Source: Deltaproteobacteria bacterium
GTDB taxonomy: Bacteria; Desulfobacterota; Desulfobacteria; Desulfobacterales; Desulfatirhabdiaceae
Reading direction: 5' to 3'
Length of the DNA stretch: 64,000 nucleotides
NCBI GenBank assembly: GCA_016219185.1
Contig: JACRBZ010000011.1
Span: 1 to 64,000, forward strand
The notes under the pieces: model-generated
Databases searched by the model: none
Told to the model about the DNA's origin: nothing
The model's input: only the letters and a program-made list of their open reading frames with translations
Program-made: the position numbers and the translations under genes
Shown here: positions 37,787 through 47,555 of the stretch, piece by piece
Layout of the letters: every line of letters starts with the position of its first letter
How positions within the stretch are numbered: position 1 is the first letter of the stretch

Positions 37787-39174
37787 GGCCCCGCCTCCCA
37801 GATCTTGCCGGGATTGAGAAGCCCCTTGGGATCAAACACCTGCTTGATCGATTTAAGAAGTTCAATGGCTCCCGGCTCCATGGCCAGTTTAAGAAATTTT
37901 TTCTTCTCCAGACCGATGCCGTGTTCTCCGGAAATCACACCGCCCAGGGCCAGGGCGGTTGAAAAGATTTCAGACGCAACCTGTTCGGCCCTGTGGAAGT
38001 GTTCGGCATTCTTTTTATCGGTCAGAATGCAGGGATGAAGGTTTCCGTCACCGGCATGTCCGATCATGACGACCGGGACATCGTGGCGACGGCTGATGGT
38101 TTGGATGGTTGAGATCAGCTCGGCCATGCGGTCGGTCGGCACAGTGACATCTTCGGCCAGAACCGTGGGTGAATTGCCCCAAATGGCTGAAAAACCCGCC
38201 CGCCGGGCAGCCCAAAAATTTTCGGCTTCCTCGGCATCTTTTGCCGGCCGAACATCGACGGCATCCGCCTCGCGGCATAATCGAATCACCTCGCGGCTCT
38301 CATTTTCCACGGCAGCCGAGTTGCCGTCCAATTCAAAAAGCAAAATCGCCTCCGCGGCCCTGGGCAGCCCCAGAGGGCTCATTTCCTCGATGCGCCGGAT
38401 GATCCAGTTGTCTATCATTTCGATTTTAGCCGGTATCAATCCGGATTGGCGTATCCGATGCACGGCGCCGCCGGCGGTTGTCACTTCATCAAAAATGGCC
38501 AGAATCGTTTGCCGGGTTTCGGGACGCGGCAGCAGGCGCAGGGTTACCGAAGTGATCACGGCCAGGGTGCCTTCCGAGCCGCAAAGCAGTAAGGTCAGGT
38601 CATAGCCGGTGACGTTCTTTACGGTCTTTCCCCCCAGGTTGAGAATCCGGCCTCCGGGAAGCACGATTTGCATGCCCAATAGATAATGCTTGAAGATTCC
38701 GTATTTTACCGCATAAGGCCCCCCGGAGTTTTCCGCCGCGCAGCCGCCGATGGTGGCGGCCAGAAAGCTTTGGGGGTCCGGTGGGAAAAAAAGATTTTGC
38801 CGCGCAAGCGCCTGGTTGAACTTGTTGAGCACGACACCGACTTCGACCGTGGCCGTAAAATTGGCCGCATCGATGTCAAGGATGCGATCCATGCGGGTCA
38901 TGCACAAAACAATGCCGCCTTCAACCGGAATGGAGCCGCCGCTCAAATTGGTGCCCGCGCCCCTCACGGTGACCGGGATTTCCTGATCATAGGCCAGTTG
39001 CATGACGGCCGCCACCTGTTCGGTGGTGGTGGGAAGGACAACAACATCCGGCGTGGCGTGCCAGTTGCTGGTGCCATCATAGGAATAGGCCACAAGATCC
39101 GTTGATTCGGTCAGGACCCCGCTGGGGCCGACGATTTCCGATAACCCGGCAATGATACTTTTGAAGCGATTCAT
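37783..39174 (-). CDS. FAD-binding oxidase, GlcD-like (glycolate/lactate oxidase type)
   Basis: PDVVVLPTTTEQVAAVMQLAYDQEIPVTVRGAGTNLSGG...SGEHGIGLEKKKFL. Confidence 0.92.
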   Translation of the reverse strand: MNRFKSIIAGLSEIVGPSGVLTESTDLVAYSYDGTSNWHATPDVVVLPTTTEQVAAVMQLAYDQEIPVTVRGAGTNLSGGSIPVEGGIVLCMTRMDRILDIDAANFTATVEVGVVLNKFNQALARQNLFFPPDPQSFLAATIGGCAAENSGGPYAVKYGIFKHYLLGMQIVLPGGRILNLGGKTVKNVTGYDLTLLLCGSEGTLAVITSVTLRLLPRPETRQTILAIFDEVTTAGGAVHRIRQSGLIPAKIEMIDNWIIRRIEEMSPLGLPRAAEAILLFELDGNSAAVENESREVIRLCREADAVDVRPAKDAEEAENFWAARRAGFSAIWGNSPTVLAEDVTVPTDRMAELISTIQTISRRHDVPVVMIGHAGDGNLHPCILTDKKNAEHFHRAEQVASEIFSTALALGGVISGEHGIGLEKKKFLKLAMEPGAIELLKSIKQVFDPKGLLNPGKIWEAGP

Positions 39175-39208
39175 GACATTTTTTTGGTTTCGTGCCCGCG
39201 GGAGCGGG

Positions 39209-40810
39209 CTATGTGATCCATATCGATTCGAAAACCGGTCCGGAATAGTCCATAAACAACCTGGGACGATTGGCTTCCAGATCCCAGGAAATCATCCAGG
39301 AAAACTTCTCAAATACGGTTTTGGCTTCAATACCGACCGACTCCATCAGGACGCTGCCGGCCGCACGCACGGTTGCCAGAAGCAGTTGTTCCAATCTCAT
39401 CTCCCGGTTGAGGCGTTGAAGCTGGGGATCCTGCTGAATCTGTTCCTGTGCTTCGTCCCAGCCAATGGCCGCTATCTTGCGCCGCAACACATAGGCATTG
39501 CCCATATCCTGAATCACGGCCAGCGGTTTGTTGAGCAACAGGTGGGCACCCATCACCTGCCGGGTGCCCATAGCAAGGCTCAGTTGTTCCATTCGTTTTT
39601 GTTTTTCCTTATATTCCGGAAGCATGCGCCTGGAAATTCTGTGCAGGACAAAGGGCTCTCCATCCAGGGTGATCTCTTTTAACCGCGTTGGATCGTAACC
39701 CAGATCCATCAGATCGCCGATCGTGAAATCATGGCCGGCATCCATGTTGCCGGCCTTGAGCCATTTGCGCAGGCGCGGCTGCAGGAGGTTGGGGAGTGCT
39801 TCAATGGCCAGCGCCGGTTGAAGCTCGAGCGCCCGCATCAATGGCATCCACACGGTGCGATCACCGATGAAGGAGATGGTGTCTCCCGTCAAATCCTTGG
39901 GAGCAACGTTTTTTACGAATAAATCGGCTATTTCTTTCGGCAGCTCGATTTGTTCCGTGGATTCTCCGCCGGTGTATCCGATCAGTTCTCCGATCTCGCG
40001 CCGAAACCGGATAAATTCGCTCGCAAAGCGGGTAAACATAAAGCGCATGAAGGGGTTGGCGCTACGCTTCTCGATTTCCGGCTGAAAATAAGCCGACAAT
40101 GCCAGGTTGAGCTCTTTAAATTCGAATAGAGCGCCTTTGACCATGGTTTCATTGTCCCGCATTTCGATTGCGGCACGTTTACGATTCAGATGCATCAGGA
40201 GTTTTCGAACCGGTTCGATCAGATTTTTTTTACGAAGCTGGGGCGGGATGTAGACCATGAAATTTTCTTCACCGGCCTTGACGCTCCGGCCCACCACCTG
40301 CTCGATGGGCTCCCAGGCCTGTTTGAAATAAATGGCATAGGTCGGATCATTGCGCGGAATGACATTGTTCAGGATGCCCACCGCCCCCTTTTCATCCAAA
40401 AATCCTCTGAAATGGCTTAAGATGCGGTGGCCGAGTCCCTTTTTACGGAAAAAAGGCAATACTTCCACATAGACCAGATAATAGCAGGCAATCGGTTTGT
40501 TCAGATAAAGCAAATTCATCCGGCCCAGGTTGGCGCCGGAATCAGATGTAATTTCGATGATATGAAAGCCGCTGGCCCTGGTATCGAGATTGAGGCGGTT
40601 AATTTTGCTGCCGTCAACCGTTGCATCGATCAGGCCGTTCAGCTCGCCGAACAGATCGACTAAAACGGGGGCCCTGGCTGCTTTGGAACGGAGCTGTTCG
40701 TCGATCAGGCCGATCAATGCCAGCCGGCTTTTCAAATCGATGCCGGATTGCGGTCTTCGAGCCGTCAAGGGAGGGGTTGCGGTACCTGTCGATTCAGCGG
40801 TGATCATCAC
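39209..40810 (-). CDS. Large protein with N-terminal GNAT-like domain
   Basis: VLPFFRKKGLGHRILSHFRGFLDEKGAVGILNNVI is acetyl-CoA-binding-like; remaining ~350 aa not recognised. Confidence 0.6.
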   Translation of the reverse strand: MMITAESTGTATPPLTARRPQSGIDLKSRLALIGLIDEQLRSKAARAPVLVDLFGELNGLIDATVDGSKINRLNLDTRASGFHIIEITSDSGANLGRMNLLYLNKPIACYYLVYVEVLPFFRKKGLGHRILSHFRGFLDEKGAVGILNNVIPRNDPTYAIYFKQAWEPIEQVVGRSVKAGEENFMVYIPPQLRKKNLIEPVRKLLMHLNRKRAAIEMRDNETMVKGALFEFKELNLALSAYFQPEIEKRSANPFMRFMFTRFASEFIRFRREIGELIGYTGGESTEQIELPKEIADLFVKNVAPKDLTGDTISFIGDRTVWMPLMRALELQPALAIEALPNLLQPRLRKWLKAGNMDAGHDFTIGDLMDLGYDPTRLKEITLDGEPFVLHRISRRMLPEYKEKQKRMEQLSLAMGTRQVMGAHLLLNKPLAVIQDMGNAYVLRRKIAAIGWDEAQEQIQQDPQLQRLNREMRLEQLLLATVRAAGSVLMESVGIEAKTVFEKFSWMISWDLEANRPRLFMDYSGPVFESIWIT

Positions 40811-41110
40811 TAACCTGGTTAAGCATATCGTGCATGGTTCAACATGAAATAAGGCGAATTAATAGGAAATCAGCTTGCCAAATTTGGATTTAGATCAGAT
40901 AACCCGTTGTTTGTCAACGATTAACGACCCTGAGTTTCCGGATAATGGTTAATAACGCAAAATTTTTCTTCGAAAAGACCCTTCACGGCGCGGCATTTCG
41001 GGATTCGGAAGAGTTCTTCTGAACAACGGCAGGATAGACATTCACGTCGATGAAACATGAAACAAATGACCTGGAAAAGAGATTTGCGGATCACCCGGAT
41101 TCGGCAAATT

Positions 41111-41716
41111 TTAAAAACGCCGGCCCTGCAACGCGACGATGGCCTCAATCGGCTCGCCGATTTCTTCGTTGAGCTGCCGCATGAACGTCTCCGCCCGCTC
41201 CCGCGCGCGATCGAGCCTGCTCAGGAAGAAGTCGTTGTCGGCGTTGCGCTCACGCAGGGACGCGAACCGGCGATCGAGAGTGGTCGGCGTATCGTTTTCG
41301 ATCAGGAAATCGACCAGGGGCACGAGCCGCTCCTCGACCGTGCGTGGGACAAAGTCACGTGCCGGCAGACCGAACCGGGCCGCTTCACAAGCCTCAAGGC
41401 CGAACAGGATGTGAGATGCGCAGACGTGCGCCTCTTGCCCGTATCCCAGCCTCGTCAGCAGATCGTAACCCGCGAGGCCATGCCTGATCGGATCATGCGT
41501 GACATACCTGCCGATGTCATGAAGGAGAGCAGCCGACCAGAGGAATCCCTGATCGATCACACGGCAACATCCCAGGACTGACCCCACGCTTGCCGCCGCA
41601 TCCGCGACGGCAAAGCAGTGCTTCGTCCAGGCGGCCCCTCTGCCATACTCCACCATGAGTCCCGTTGCCTCATTGCGCGAAAGCGTCATCTCGGCTGCAA
41701 TGGCCCGGCACATCAT
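41111..41716 (-). CDS. HD-domain protein
   Basis: TKHCFAVADAAASVG...ALLHDIGRYVTHDPIRHGLAGYDLL. Confidence 0.8.
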   Translation of the reverse strand: MMCRAIAAEMTLSRNEATGLMVEYGRGAAWTKHCFAVADAAASVGSVLGCCRVIDQGFLWSAALLHDIGRYVTHDPIRHGLAGYDLLTRLGYGQEAHVCASHILFGLEACEAARFGLPARDFVPRTVEERLVPLVDFLIENDTPTTLDRRFASLRERNADNDFFLSRLDRARERAETFMRQLNEEIGEPIEAIVALQGRRF

Positions 41717-42960
41717 TCTCCCGAATCCCCTTGCTCCAGATTGAATGTCCCGGCGGCAATTTCCTGATCCATCTCCGACAGGGCCCGACGCACCTGTTTC
41801 AGGGCCTGCCTGATCCTGTTTTCATTTTCAACCAGGGCCAGGCGCAGGTATCCGTCGCCTTCTTCTCCGAAACCGGCGCCCGGGGCAACCGCAACATTGG
41901 CCCGGTTCATCATTTCCACCGAAAAGCGGATGGATCCCATCCGGACGTAGGGTTCCGGAATCCTGACCCAGAGGAACATCCCCGCCTTCGGCACATTCAC
42001 GGTCCACCCCATCCGGACAAGGCCGTCGCAGAGGACATCGCGGCGTTTCTGGTAGACCGCGACCTGCTCCGTGATGCTGTCATCGCAGTCGCGCATGGCA
42101 ACGATTCCCGCCACCTGAATCGCCGAGAAGATTCCGTAGTCATAATATCCCTTGATCTTTGCAAGGCCTCCGACCATTTCTTTGTTGCCCACGCAATAGC
42201 CCAGACGCCAGCCGGCCATGTTATAGGATTTGGAGAAGGATCCGAATTCGACACCCACGTCCATGGCACCGGGAACTTCGAGAAAACTGGGCGCCACATA
42301 ACCATCGTAAGTGATCTTCGCGTAGGCGAAATCATTGATGACCATGAAATTGAATTTCCTGGCAAGCGTGACGATTTCCTGGAAGAACTCCTTTGAGGCA
42401 ATGATCCCGGTCGGATTGTGGGGATAATTCAGCATAACGAGTTTCGGGCCGGGGTAAAGGGCTTTGCACATGCCGGTAAGCTGCCTGATGAACGATTCCT
42501 CCGAGTCAAGGGCAATGCGAAGGACGCTGGCACCAGCGATCACGGCCGCATAGACATGGATCGGGAAGGCGGGCGCCGGGACCAGAACCGTATCACCCGG
42601 GCCGAGCAGCGCAAGGCACAGATGCGAGATCCCTTCCTTGGAACCGATGGTGCAGATCACATCGTCGTTCCCGTTCAGGTTGACATCATAATGACGGCCA
42701 TAGTAGAGCGCTATCTCTCGCTTCAGGTTTTTCATCCCCCCTGCCACCGGATAGCGATGGGTCTTTGGATCCATCGCCACATCGCAGAGTTTGCCCGTTA
42801 CCTGCTCGGGGGTGGGATCAATCGGGTTTCCCATCCCCAGATCAATCACATCATCGCCATTCCAGCGTTTTTCCATCTTGATTTTGTTGATCATCCCAAA
42901 CAGATATGGCGGAAGCTGGTTCATACGATCGGCAAAACGAATTTCAAATTCCTTATTCAT
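41713..42960 (-). CDS. Class I/II aminotransferase, alanine-aminotransferase-like
   Basis: VIDLGMGNPIDPTPEQV...GSKEGISHLCLALLGPGDTVLVPAPAFP...PHNPTGIIASKEF...GSFSKSYNMAGWRLGYCVG. Confidence 0.9.
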   Translation of the reverse strand: MNKEFEIRFADRMNQLPPYLFGMINKIKMEKRWNGDDVIDLGMGNPIDPTPEQVTGKLCDVAMDPKTHRYPVAGGMKNLKREIALYYGRHYDVNLNGNDDVICTIGSKEGISHLCLALLGPGDTVLVPAPAFPIHVYAAVIAGASVLRIALDSEESFIRQLTGMCKALYPGPKLVMLNYPHNPTGIIASKEFFQEIVTLARKFNFMVINDFAYAKITYDGYVAPSFLEVPGAMDVGVEFGSFSKSYNMAGWRLGYCVGNKEMVGGLAKIKGYYDYGIFSAIQVAGIVAMRDCDDSITEQVAVYQKRRDVLCDGLVRMGWTVNVPKAGMFLWVRIPEPYVRMGSIRFSVEMMNRANVAVAPGAGFGEEGDGYLRLALVENENRIRQALKQVRRALSEMDQEIAAGTFNLEQGDSGE

Positions 42961-43064
42961 GGTATTCTCCTTTTGGAATTACCGGCAAGTTCCGGAAAAA
43001 ACCAACGCCCGAAAGAAAACGATAGTGAACACAACATAAACCTCGTACCATCCGGCCAGGCAAT

Positions 43065-43103
43065 AAAAAAACGCCATGGACCGGAGATACAGTCCATGGC
43101 GTT
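43065..43103 (-). terminator. Intrinsic terminator (attenuator) in the leader of the aminotransferase gene
   Basis: Minus strand AACGCCATGGAC-TGTATCTCCG-GTCCATGGCGTT followed by a T run: 12-bp perfect stem, 10-nt loop, seven consecutive T including the end of the stem. Confidence 0.88.
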
Positions 43104-43147
43104 CAGTAACGATTTGGTCGTTGAATTTTAAAAAAGGCGGCTGAACG

Positions 43148-43207
43148 TCAATGGACCCAATCCATGGCGGCGGCCGCTGCATACATCCGATATCTTTTCA
43201 TGTTCAT
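43148..43207 (-). CDS. Alanine-rich leader peptide MNMKRYRMYAAAAAMDWVH (attenuator leader)
   Basis: ATG at 43207, TGA at 43148-43150; five consecutive Ala codons GCA GCG GCC GCC GCC (43166-43180) just before a mutually exclusive hairpin set and terminator upstream of an aminotransferase. Confidence 0.75.
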   Translation of the reverse strand: MNMKRYRMYAAAAAMDWVH

Positions 43208-43312
43208 TTTCCCGGTTATTATGCTTTGCAATTGTAACACGTTGTGACAACAATAGAATATCAAATCGAATATGTCAACATAGGATACGCCGTGAGCCAA
43301 CTTGTCGGCCTT

Positions 43313-43695
43313 CTACTTATTGTAGGCTGGCCTGAGGCCCTTCAACATGGGGAAGTGTTTAATGTTAAGCGTTTTCAACTCTGCATTTTCGGCTTCCGCG
43401 GTAGCAGCCAGGATAGCATCTGCAAGACCGACGCCATGAGACTTGCCATAATCCCGTTTGTAAAGGCCTCCGGCCCTCCCGATCTCGGCGTTTACAGGAA
43501 CAACACGGAACAGGGAGACAAACTCCCGTAGAGCAGCTTGCTCCGCATCTCCTTTCACTCCGGCATATAATTCCGCTACAACAATGGCTGAAAGGATGAT
43601 GCGGACATGGTGTGTGTTAATGAAGGCCACAGCTTTCCCATGACCCCGAAAAAATCAACAAGAACATCCGTGTCTAAAAGGATCGGCCGAACCAT
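43313..43695 (-). pseudogene. VapC-like PIN-domain toxin with -1 frameshift at T6
   Basis: Start MVRPILLDTDVLVDFF in one frame; continuation RGHGKAVAFINTHHVRIILSAIVVAELYAGVKGD... in the -1 frame; junction at GAT TTT TTC GGG. Confidence 0.8.
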
Positions 43696-43697
43696 GA

Positions 43698-43931
43698 TCA
43701 GCTCCTATCCCATTCAGCACGAATTGCATTGAAATCAGGAAGATCCGTTCAATCCTTCCAGATTCCCGCGACCTTGCGCAACACCAATTCTCTGCGACCA
43801 CTACTGGCTCGATCAATGAGCAGATCGATAGCCTCCCGAATGAGTTCACTCTGCTTCTTGCCGACGGTTTTAGCGATAATTGCCAATTTATCACGCTGCT
43901 GTTCCGTCAAATATATTTGCGTTCGTACCAT
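43698..43931 (-). pseudogene. VapB/CopG-like ribbon-helix-helix antitoxin with premature TGA
   Basis: MVRTQIYLTEQQRDKLAIIAKTVGKKQSELIREAID...AGIWKD-(TGA 43749-43751)-TDLPDFNAIRAEWDRS*; the stop overlaps the vapC start region. Confidence 0.75.
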
Positions 43932-44158
43932 ACCACACCTCCGTACTGTATACACCAGCAGTATACAATATATATTAATCTATCCTCCTGTCAAGACCGA
44001 CAAAAAGTTAACCCGGCGCAAGGAAAGGTCCGACTGATCGTTTTATCCGAACATACCCTTCAATTCTATTCGTTTGCCGTCAGGCACAGTTACAGGATAT
44101 ATACGACCATGATTCGGAATCAACTCGTCATAATCATTATCAATAAAAGGAGTTCACA

Positions 44159-44605
44159 ATGGCCATGAGTCTTGAACAGACAGTAGTAAAAAACCTGGAA
44201 TGCGGATATCTATGTTCGGAAAGTGTGATCAAAGGTGCGGCCGAAAACATGGGTATAACCTGGGATCGTCTGCCGGCTATCGCCACCGGACTCGGCGGCG
44301 GCATCGGCGGCATGGCCAGTGTCTGCGGTGCCTTGACAGGAGCGGTCCTGGCCCTGGGGCTCATCAACGGACGCAATACGCCGGATCAGGATCCGTTCGC
44401 CTGCACAGGACTTGCCCAGAAACTCGTGGAGAGCTTTAACGATCGCTTCAAAAGCATTGATTGCGCGGACATCCTGGGGGTAGACATCCGCACTGAAGAA
44501 GGCCGTAACTACGCTATGGCGCAGGGGCTGGTCAATCTGCCCTGCAAGGATTGCTGCGTTTTTGTCGCGCGTTATATTGCCGAAAACATGTCCGAGTCAC
44601 GTTAA
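44159..44605 (+). CDS. C_GCAxxG_C_C family redox protein
   Basis: NLECGYLCSESVIKGAAENMG...ATGLGGGIGGMASVCGALTGAVLALGL...DCCVFVARYIAE. Confidence 0.85.
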   Translation: MAMSLEQTVVKNLECGYLCSESVIKGAAENMGITWDRLPAIATGLGGGIGGMASVCGALTGAVLALGLINGRNTPDQDPFACTGLAQKLVESFNDRFKSIDCADILGVDIRTEEGRNYAMAQGLVNLPCKDCCVFVARYIAENMSESR

Positions 44606-45525
44606 GCGACGACAGGAGGCCGTTTCTGAAACGAAGGGGCCTCCTTCCAGGCATTTCTGAACAGTTCCATGAAAAACGTCAGGGACGGAGACATCCACTT
44701 CTCGCGATGCCAAAGCATGTTAACCGGCAGTTCACTGGTCAACCCTTGAAGGACCAGTTCGTTCAATGTGCCTGATTCCAGCTCCTGCCGGAGGGCCGCT
44801 CGGGGCAATAGCGCACAGGCTCCGAAGGTTGTTTGGAGAGAATTTTTAAGCGCGGTGAGGCTGCTGAAATCGATCCAGACATTCCCCTGTAAACCTCTCT
44901 GGTTGAGGAAGCGTTCCAGAACCACGCGGCCCGATGAATCAGAAGAGGCGCAGAGCATCAGACGCCCAGCCAAGTCAGAGGCTTCAACCCTCACCGAACC
45001 AGTCCCCCAATCGGCGACATTCCCCGCAAGGACAAGTTCCTCACTGCCGATTCTCTCAATGAAACAATTCTCCGCCGGTCTGGTCTCGCCGACCAGAAAG
45101 GCCAGATCGAGCCCCGCCTCCAAATACCTTTGCACATCGTGCGTTGAACTTCCCCTTAACCGGATACCCACTGTCGGGTACTCCTGCCGGAACAGGGGCA
45201 GCAGGGCCGGGAAACGGTAAGCAGCCAGCGTCTCCGGCATACGGATCACCAGCATTCCCTTTCGGGCGTGCTCGCCCGCCACAGCCGAAATGCTTTCCCT
45301 GGCCATTTCCAGCAGCTTCACGGCATAAGGGAGAAAACGCGCGCCTGCCTCGGTGAGACGTATCCCTTTTTCCAGGCGGTCAAACAGCTTGAGCTGAAGT
45401 TCTTCCTCAAGAGTCTGGACCTGAGCGGAAACTGTGGACGGAGCGTAGTTGAGCATCGCCGCGGCCCTGCGAAAGCTCATAAGTCCGGCAACCGAGACAA
45501 ATGTTTTGACGTTTCGCAATTCCAT
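44602..45525 (-). CDS. LysR-family transcriptional regulator
   Basis: MELRNVKTFVSVAGLMSFRRAAAMLNYAPSTVSAQVQTLEEELQLKLFDR. Confidence 0.93.
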   Translation of the reverse strand: MELRNVKTFVSVAGLMSFRRAAAMLNYAPSTVSAQVQTLEEELQLKLFDRLEKGIRLTEAGARFLPYAVKLLEMARESISAVAGEHARKGMLVIRMPETLAAYRFPALLPLFRQEYPTVGIRLRGSSTHDVQRYLEAGLDLAFLVGETRPAENCFIERIGSEELVLAGNVADWGTGSVRVEASDLAGRLMLCASSDSSGRVVLERFLNQRGLQGNVWIDFSSLTALKNSLQTTFGACALLPRAALRQELESGTLNELVLQGLTSELPVNMLWHREKWMSPSLTFFMELFRNAWKEAPSFQKRPPVVA

Positions 45526-45726
45526 ATGTTCAGGCTAAATTCCATAACGATATAAAGAGCCTTCTCCATCTTGAAATCAAAGATGGGCTTGCCCTTTCTG
45601 AAAACAACTTGATCACCGTTTATGGTAGGAATATACTCAAATGTCAAGCAAACGGTTACGGGGTTACGGCGCGACTATGACGGTCGGATATGAGGAATGA
45701 AACCCGGACAGGGAAGGACTCAAGCC

Positions 45727-45864
45727 ATGGGACAATACAATCTGAACCGCCTGTTCAAACCCCGTCATGTGGCGGTTGTGGGCGCAAGCGAAAAACCGGG
45801 CAGCATCGGCTCGATGCTGGATCCGGCGAGGACCCGGTATAAAGAGCTCGTCATCCAGCCTTAA
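45727..45864 (+). pseudogene. Fragment of an NDP-forming acetyl/acyl-CoA synthetase-like gene
   Basis: MGQYNLNRLFKPRHVAVVGASEKPGSIGSMLDPARTRYKELVIQP*: CoA-binding-domain start then abrupt ending; 46 codons. Confidence 0.6.
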
Positions 45865-45880
45865 AACCGGATCATTCCGC

Positions 45881-46531
45881 TCACCCCATGGGCATTATCA
45901 TGATATAGGCTCTATTGATGACATGAATCAGATTGGTAACCGTCCGGCCAATGGCATCCATCCGGGCCAAAAGCGCGATCCGTTCCCGGGAGCGCTGAAA
46001 TTCACGCGGAGAAAGAATCTCCTGAAAAAAACCGCAGGCATCAACCAGGCTGACAAGGACGGTTTCCCTTGGTTCCGGAATCGCATCGCTCAGAATCAGG
46101 TCGCGAAGCCGCTTTTCAATATTCTGCAGTTCCATGCCGTCAATTATCGGATATTGCCGGGTGGGAAAAACCCAGAGAATTTTTTTATCTTCCTGTTTCA
46201 AAATCTTTTTATCAATCAGTTCCGAAAGAACATGATTTTCAATAAATCGGGAATCCGCCCGCAACGTGTTCATCCAAAAAGAAATCAATTGGGATTCCGT
46301 TGACCCGGAAATCAGGGACAGGGCATGATCCAACACCGGATTTCCGACCGGCGTGGCATCCAGAAGATGAATTTTATCGATATCCGTATCAATCCGTTGA
46401 AGAAATGATAGTTCCCCAAGAATCGCACCGACCAGCGCGCTTTGCATTTCAATGTCTCTGGAGCTGATCATGGGTTTGCCTGTTATCTCGTCAAGCGCCA
46501 AAAGATATAATTCTTCCGCAAAGCTAAGCAT
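45881..46531 (-). CDS. GOLPH3/VPS74 (GPP34)-family protein
   Basis: LSFAEELYLLALDEITGKPMISSRDIEMQSALVGAILGELSFLQRI. Confidence 0.65.
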   Translation of the reverse strand: MLSFAEELYLLALDEITGKPMISSRDIEMQSALVGAILGELSFLQRIDTDIDKIHLLDATPVGNPVLDHALSLISGSTESQLISFWMNTLRADSRFIENHVLSELIDKKILKQEDKKILWVFPTRQYPIIDGMELQNIEKRLRDLILSDAIPEPRETVLVSLVDACGFFQEILSPREFQRSRERIALLARMDAIGRTVTNLIHVINRAYIMIMPMG

Positions 46532-46624
46532 AAAAGTCTCCTTTTCCCTGATCAGTTGAAGATGTTGCCTTTCACGGTAACAGCTTTAATTTATTTTATT
46601 TCTGTTTGACAAGAACTTCCTTTT

Positions 46625-47224
46625 TCACGCCAGTGAGTATATGAAAGGGTCTATTGTGTCAAGAGGATTTTGGCCACTATATGTCCCCCGAATCCCCCGC
46701 AGAACCAACGCCACCACCTGGTCAGGCGTCATGCCGGCGGTGGAAACGACGATGTCTGCATATTTTTCGTAGAGAGGGCGCCTTTCTGCATAAAGCATGT
46801 CAATTGTCTGGCCGGGCATCCTCAGCACCCCGCGTTCAGACAGATTGCCCAGCCGGGCTTTCAGCGGTTCCAGCTCGATTTGCAGATAGACCACGGGTCC
46901 CAGTGATTTCAGATGGGCCATGGCTTTTTCGCTGTAGACAGCGCTGCCACCGGTGGCAACCACACCACAGTCCGCCGGTACACCAAGCAGATACGTTTCT
47001 TCGATTTTCCGGAAGCCGCTGATGCCGTGCCTGGAAATGAGCTCCCGAAGATAGTATCCTTTACCGGTTTGTATCAAGATATCCGTGTCCAGAAACGCCG
47101 TGCCCCGTTGTTTGGCCAGCAGTACCCCAACGGTGCTTTTGCCGGCCCCGGGCATCCCGATGAGTATCAGATTCTGTTTTTCCTTCAACGATCGAAACCC
47201 CTTTTCAGCAAGCGTCGCTATCAT
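46625..47224 (-). CDS. aroK: Shikimate kinase-like
   Basis: NLILIGMPGAGKSTVGVLLAKQRGTAFLDTDILIQ...VVATGGSAVYSEKAMAHL...RRPLYEKYADIVV. Confidence 0.88.
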   Translation of the reverse strand: MIATLAEKGFRSLKEKQNLILIGMPGAGKSTVGVLLAKQRGTAFLDTDILIQTGKGYYLRELISRHGISGFRKIEETYLLGVPADCGVVATGGSAVYSEKAMAHLKSLGPVVYLQIELEPLKARLGNLSERGVLRMPGQTIDMLYAERRPLYEKYADIVVSTAGMTPDQVVALVLRGIRGTYSGQNPLDTIDPFIYSLA

Positions 47225-47282
47225 TTGGGCGAACGCCGGAATAAGGATGATAACGGCAGCCGGATCGGCTGCAACAAAAATG

Positions 47283-47555
47283 CTATCCTGTTTTTGAAGT
47301 AAGGTCTCCTTCAATATACCGGTGGATGATGCCGGAAATCAGTGTTTGATAAGGGATACCCATTTCCATTGCCTTCTTTTGAATGCCTTGATAGTCATGG
47401 TCGTAAAGCCGTATGGTAATCCGTTTATCTTTTACAAACGTCTTTCTCGCAGTCGCCTTAATCGCTTCAATCTCCTTTTTTGACGGCTTGGAAAGTACCA
47501 TTATGTCTTTCTCATAGACATCAACAATGCTTTTCTCTTCCTTGTCACACTTCAT
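47283..47555 (-). CDS. CopG/BrnA-like antitoxin-type DNA-binding protein (apparently orphan)
   Basis: KRITIRLYDHDYQGIQKKAMEMGIPYQTLISGIIHRYIEGDL. Confidence 0.6.
   Translation of the reverse strand: MKCDKEEKSIVDVYEKDIMVLSKPSKKEIEAIKATARKTFVKDKRITIRLYDHDYQGIQKKAMEMGIPYQTLISGIIHRYIEGDLTSKTG

Noticed and set aside
43749-43751. In-frame TGA in the RHH antitoxin as a Sec codon
   Set aside because: The position would be Arg-like (KD-x-TDLPDF), not Cys, and the partner toxin is also damaged; a nonsense mutation is simpler.
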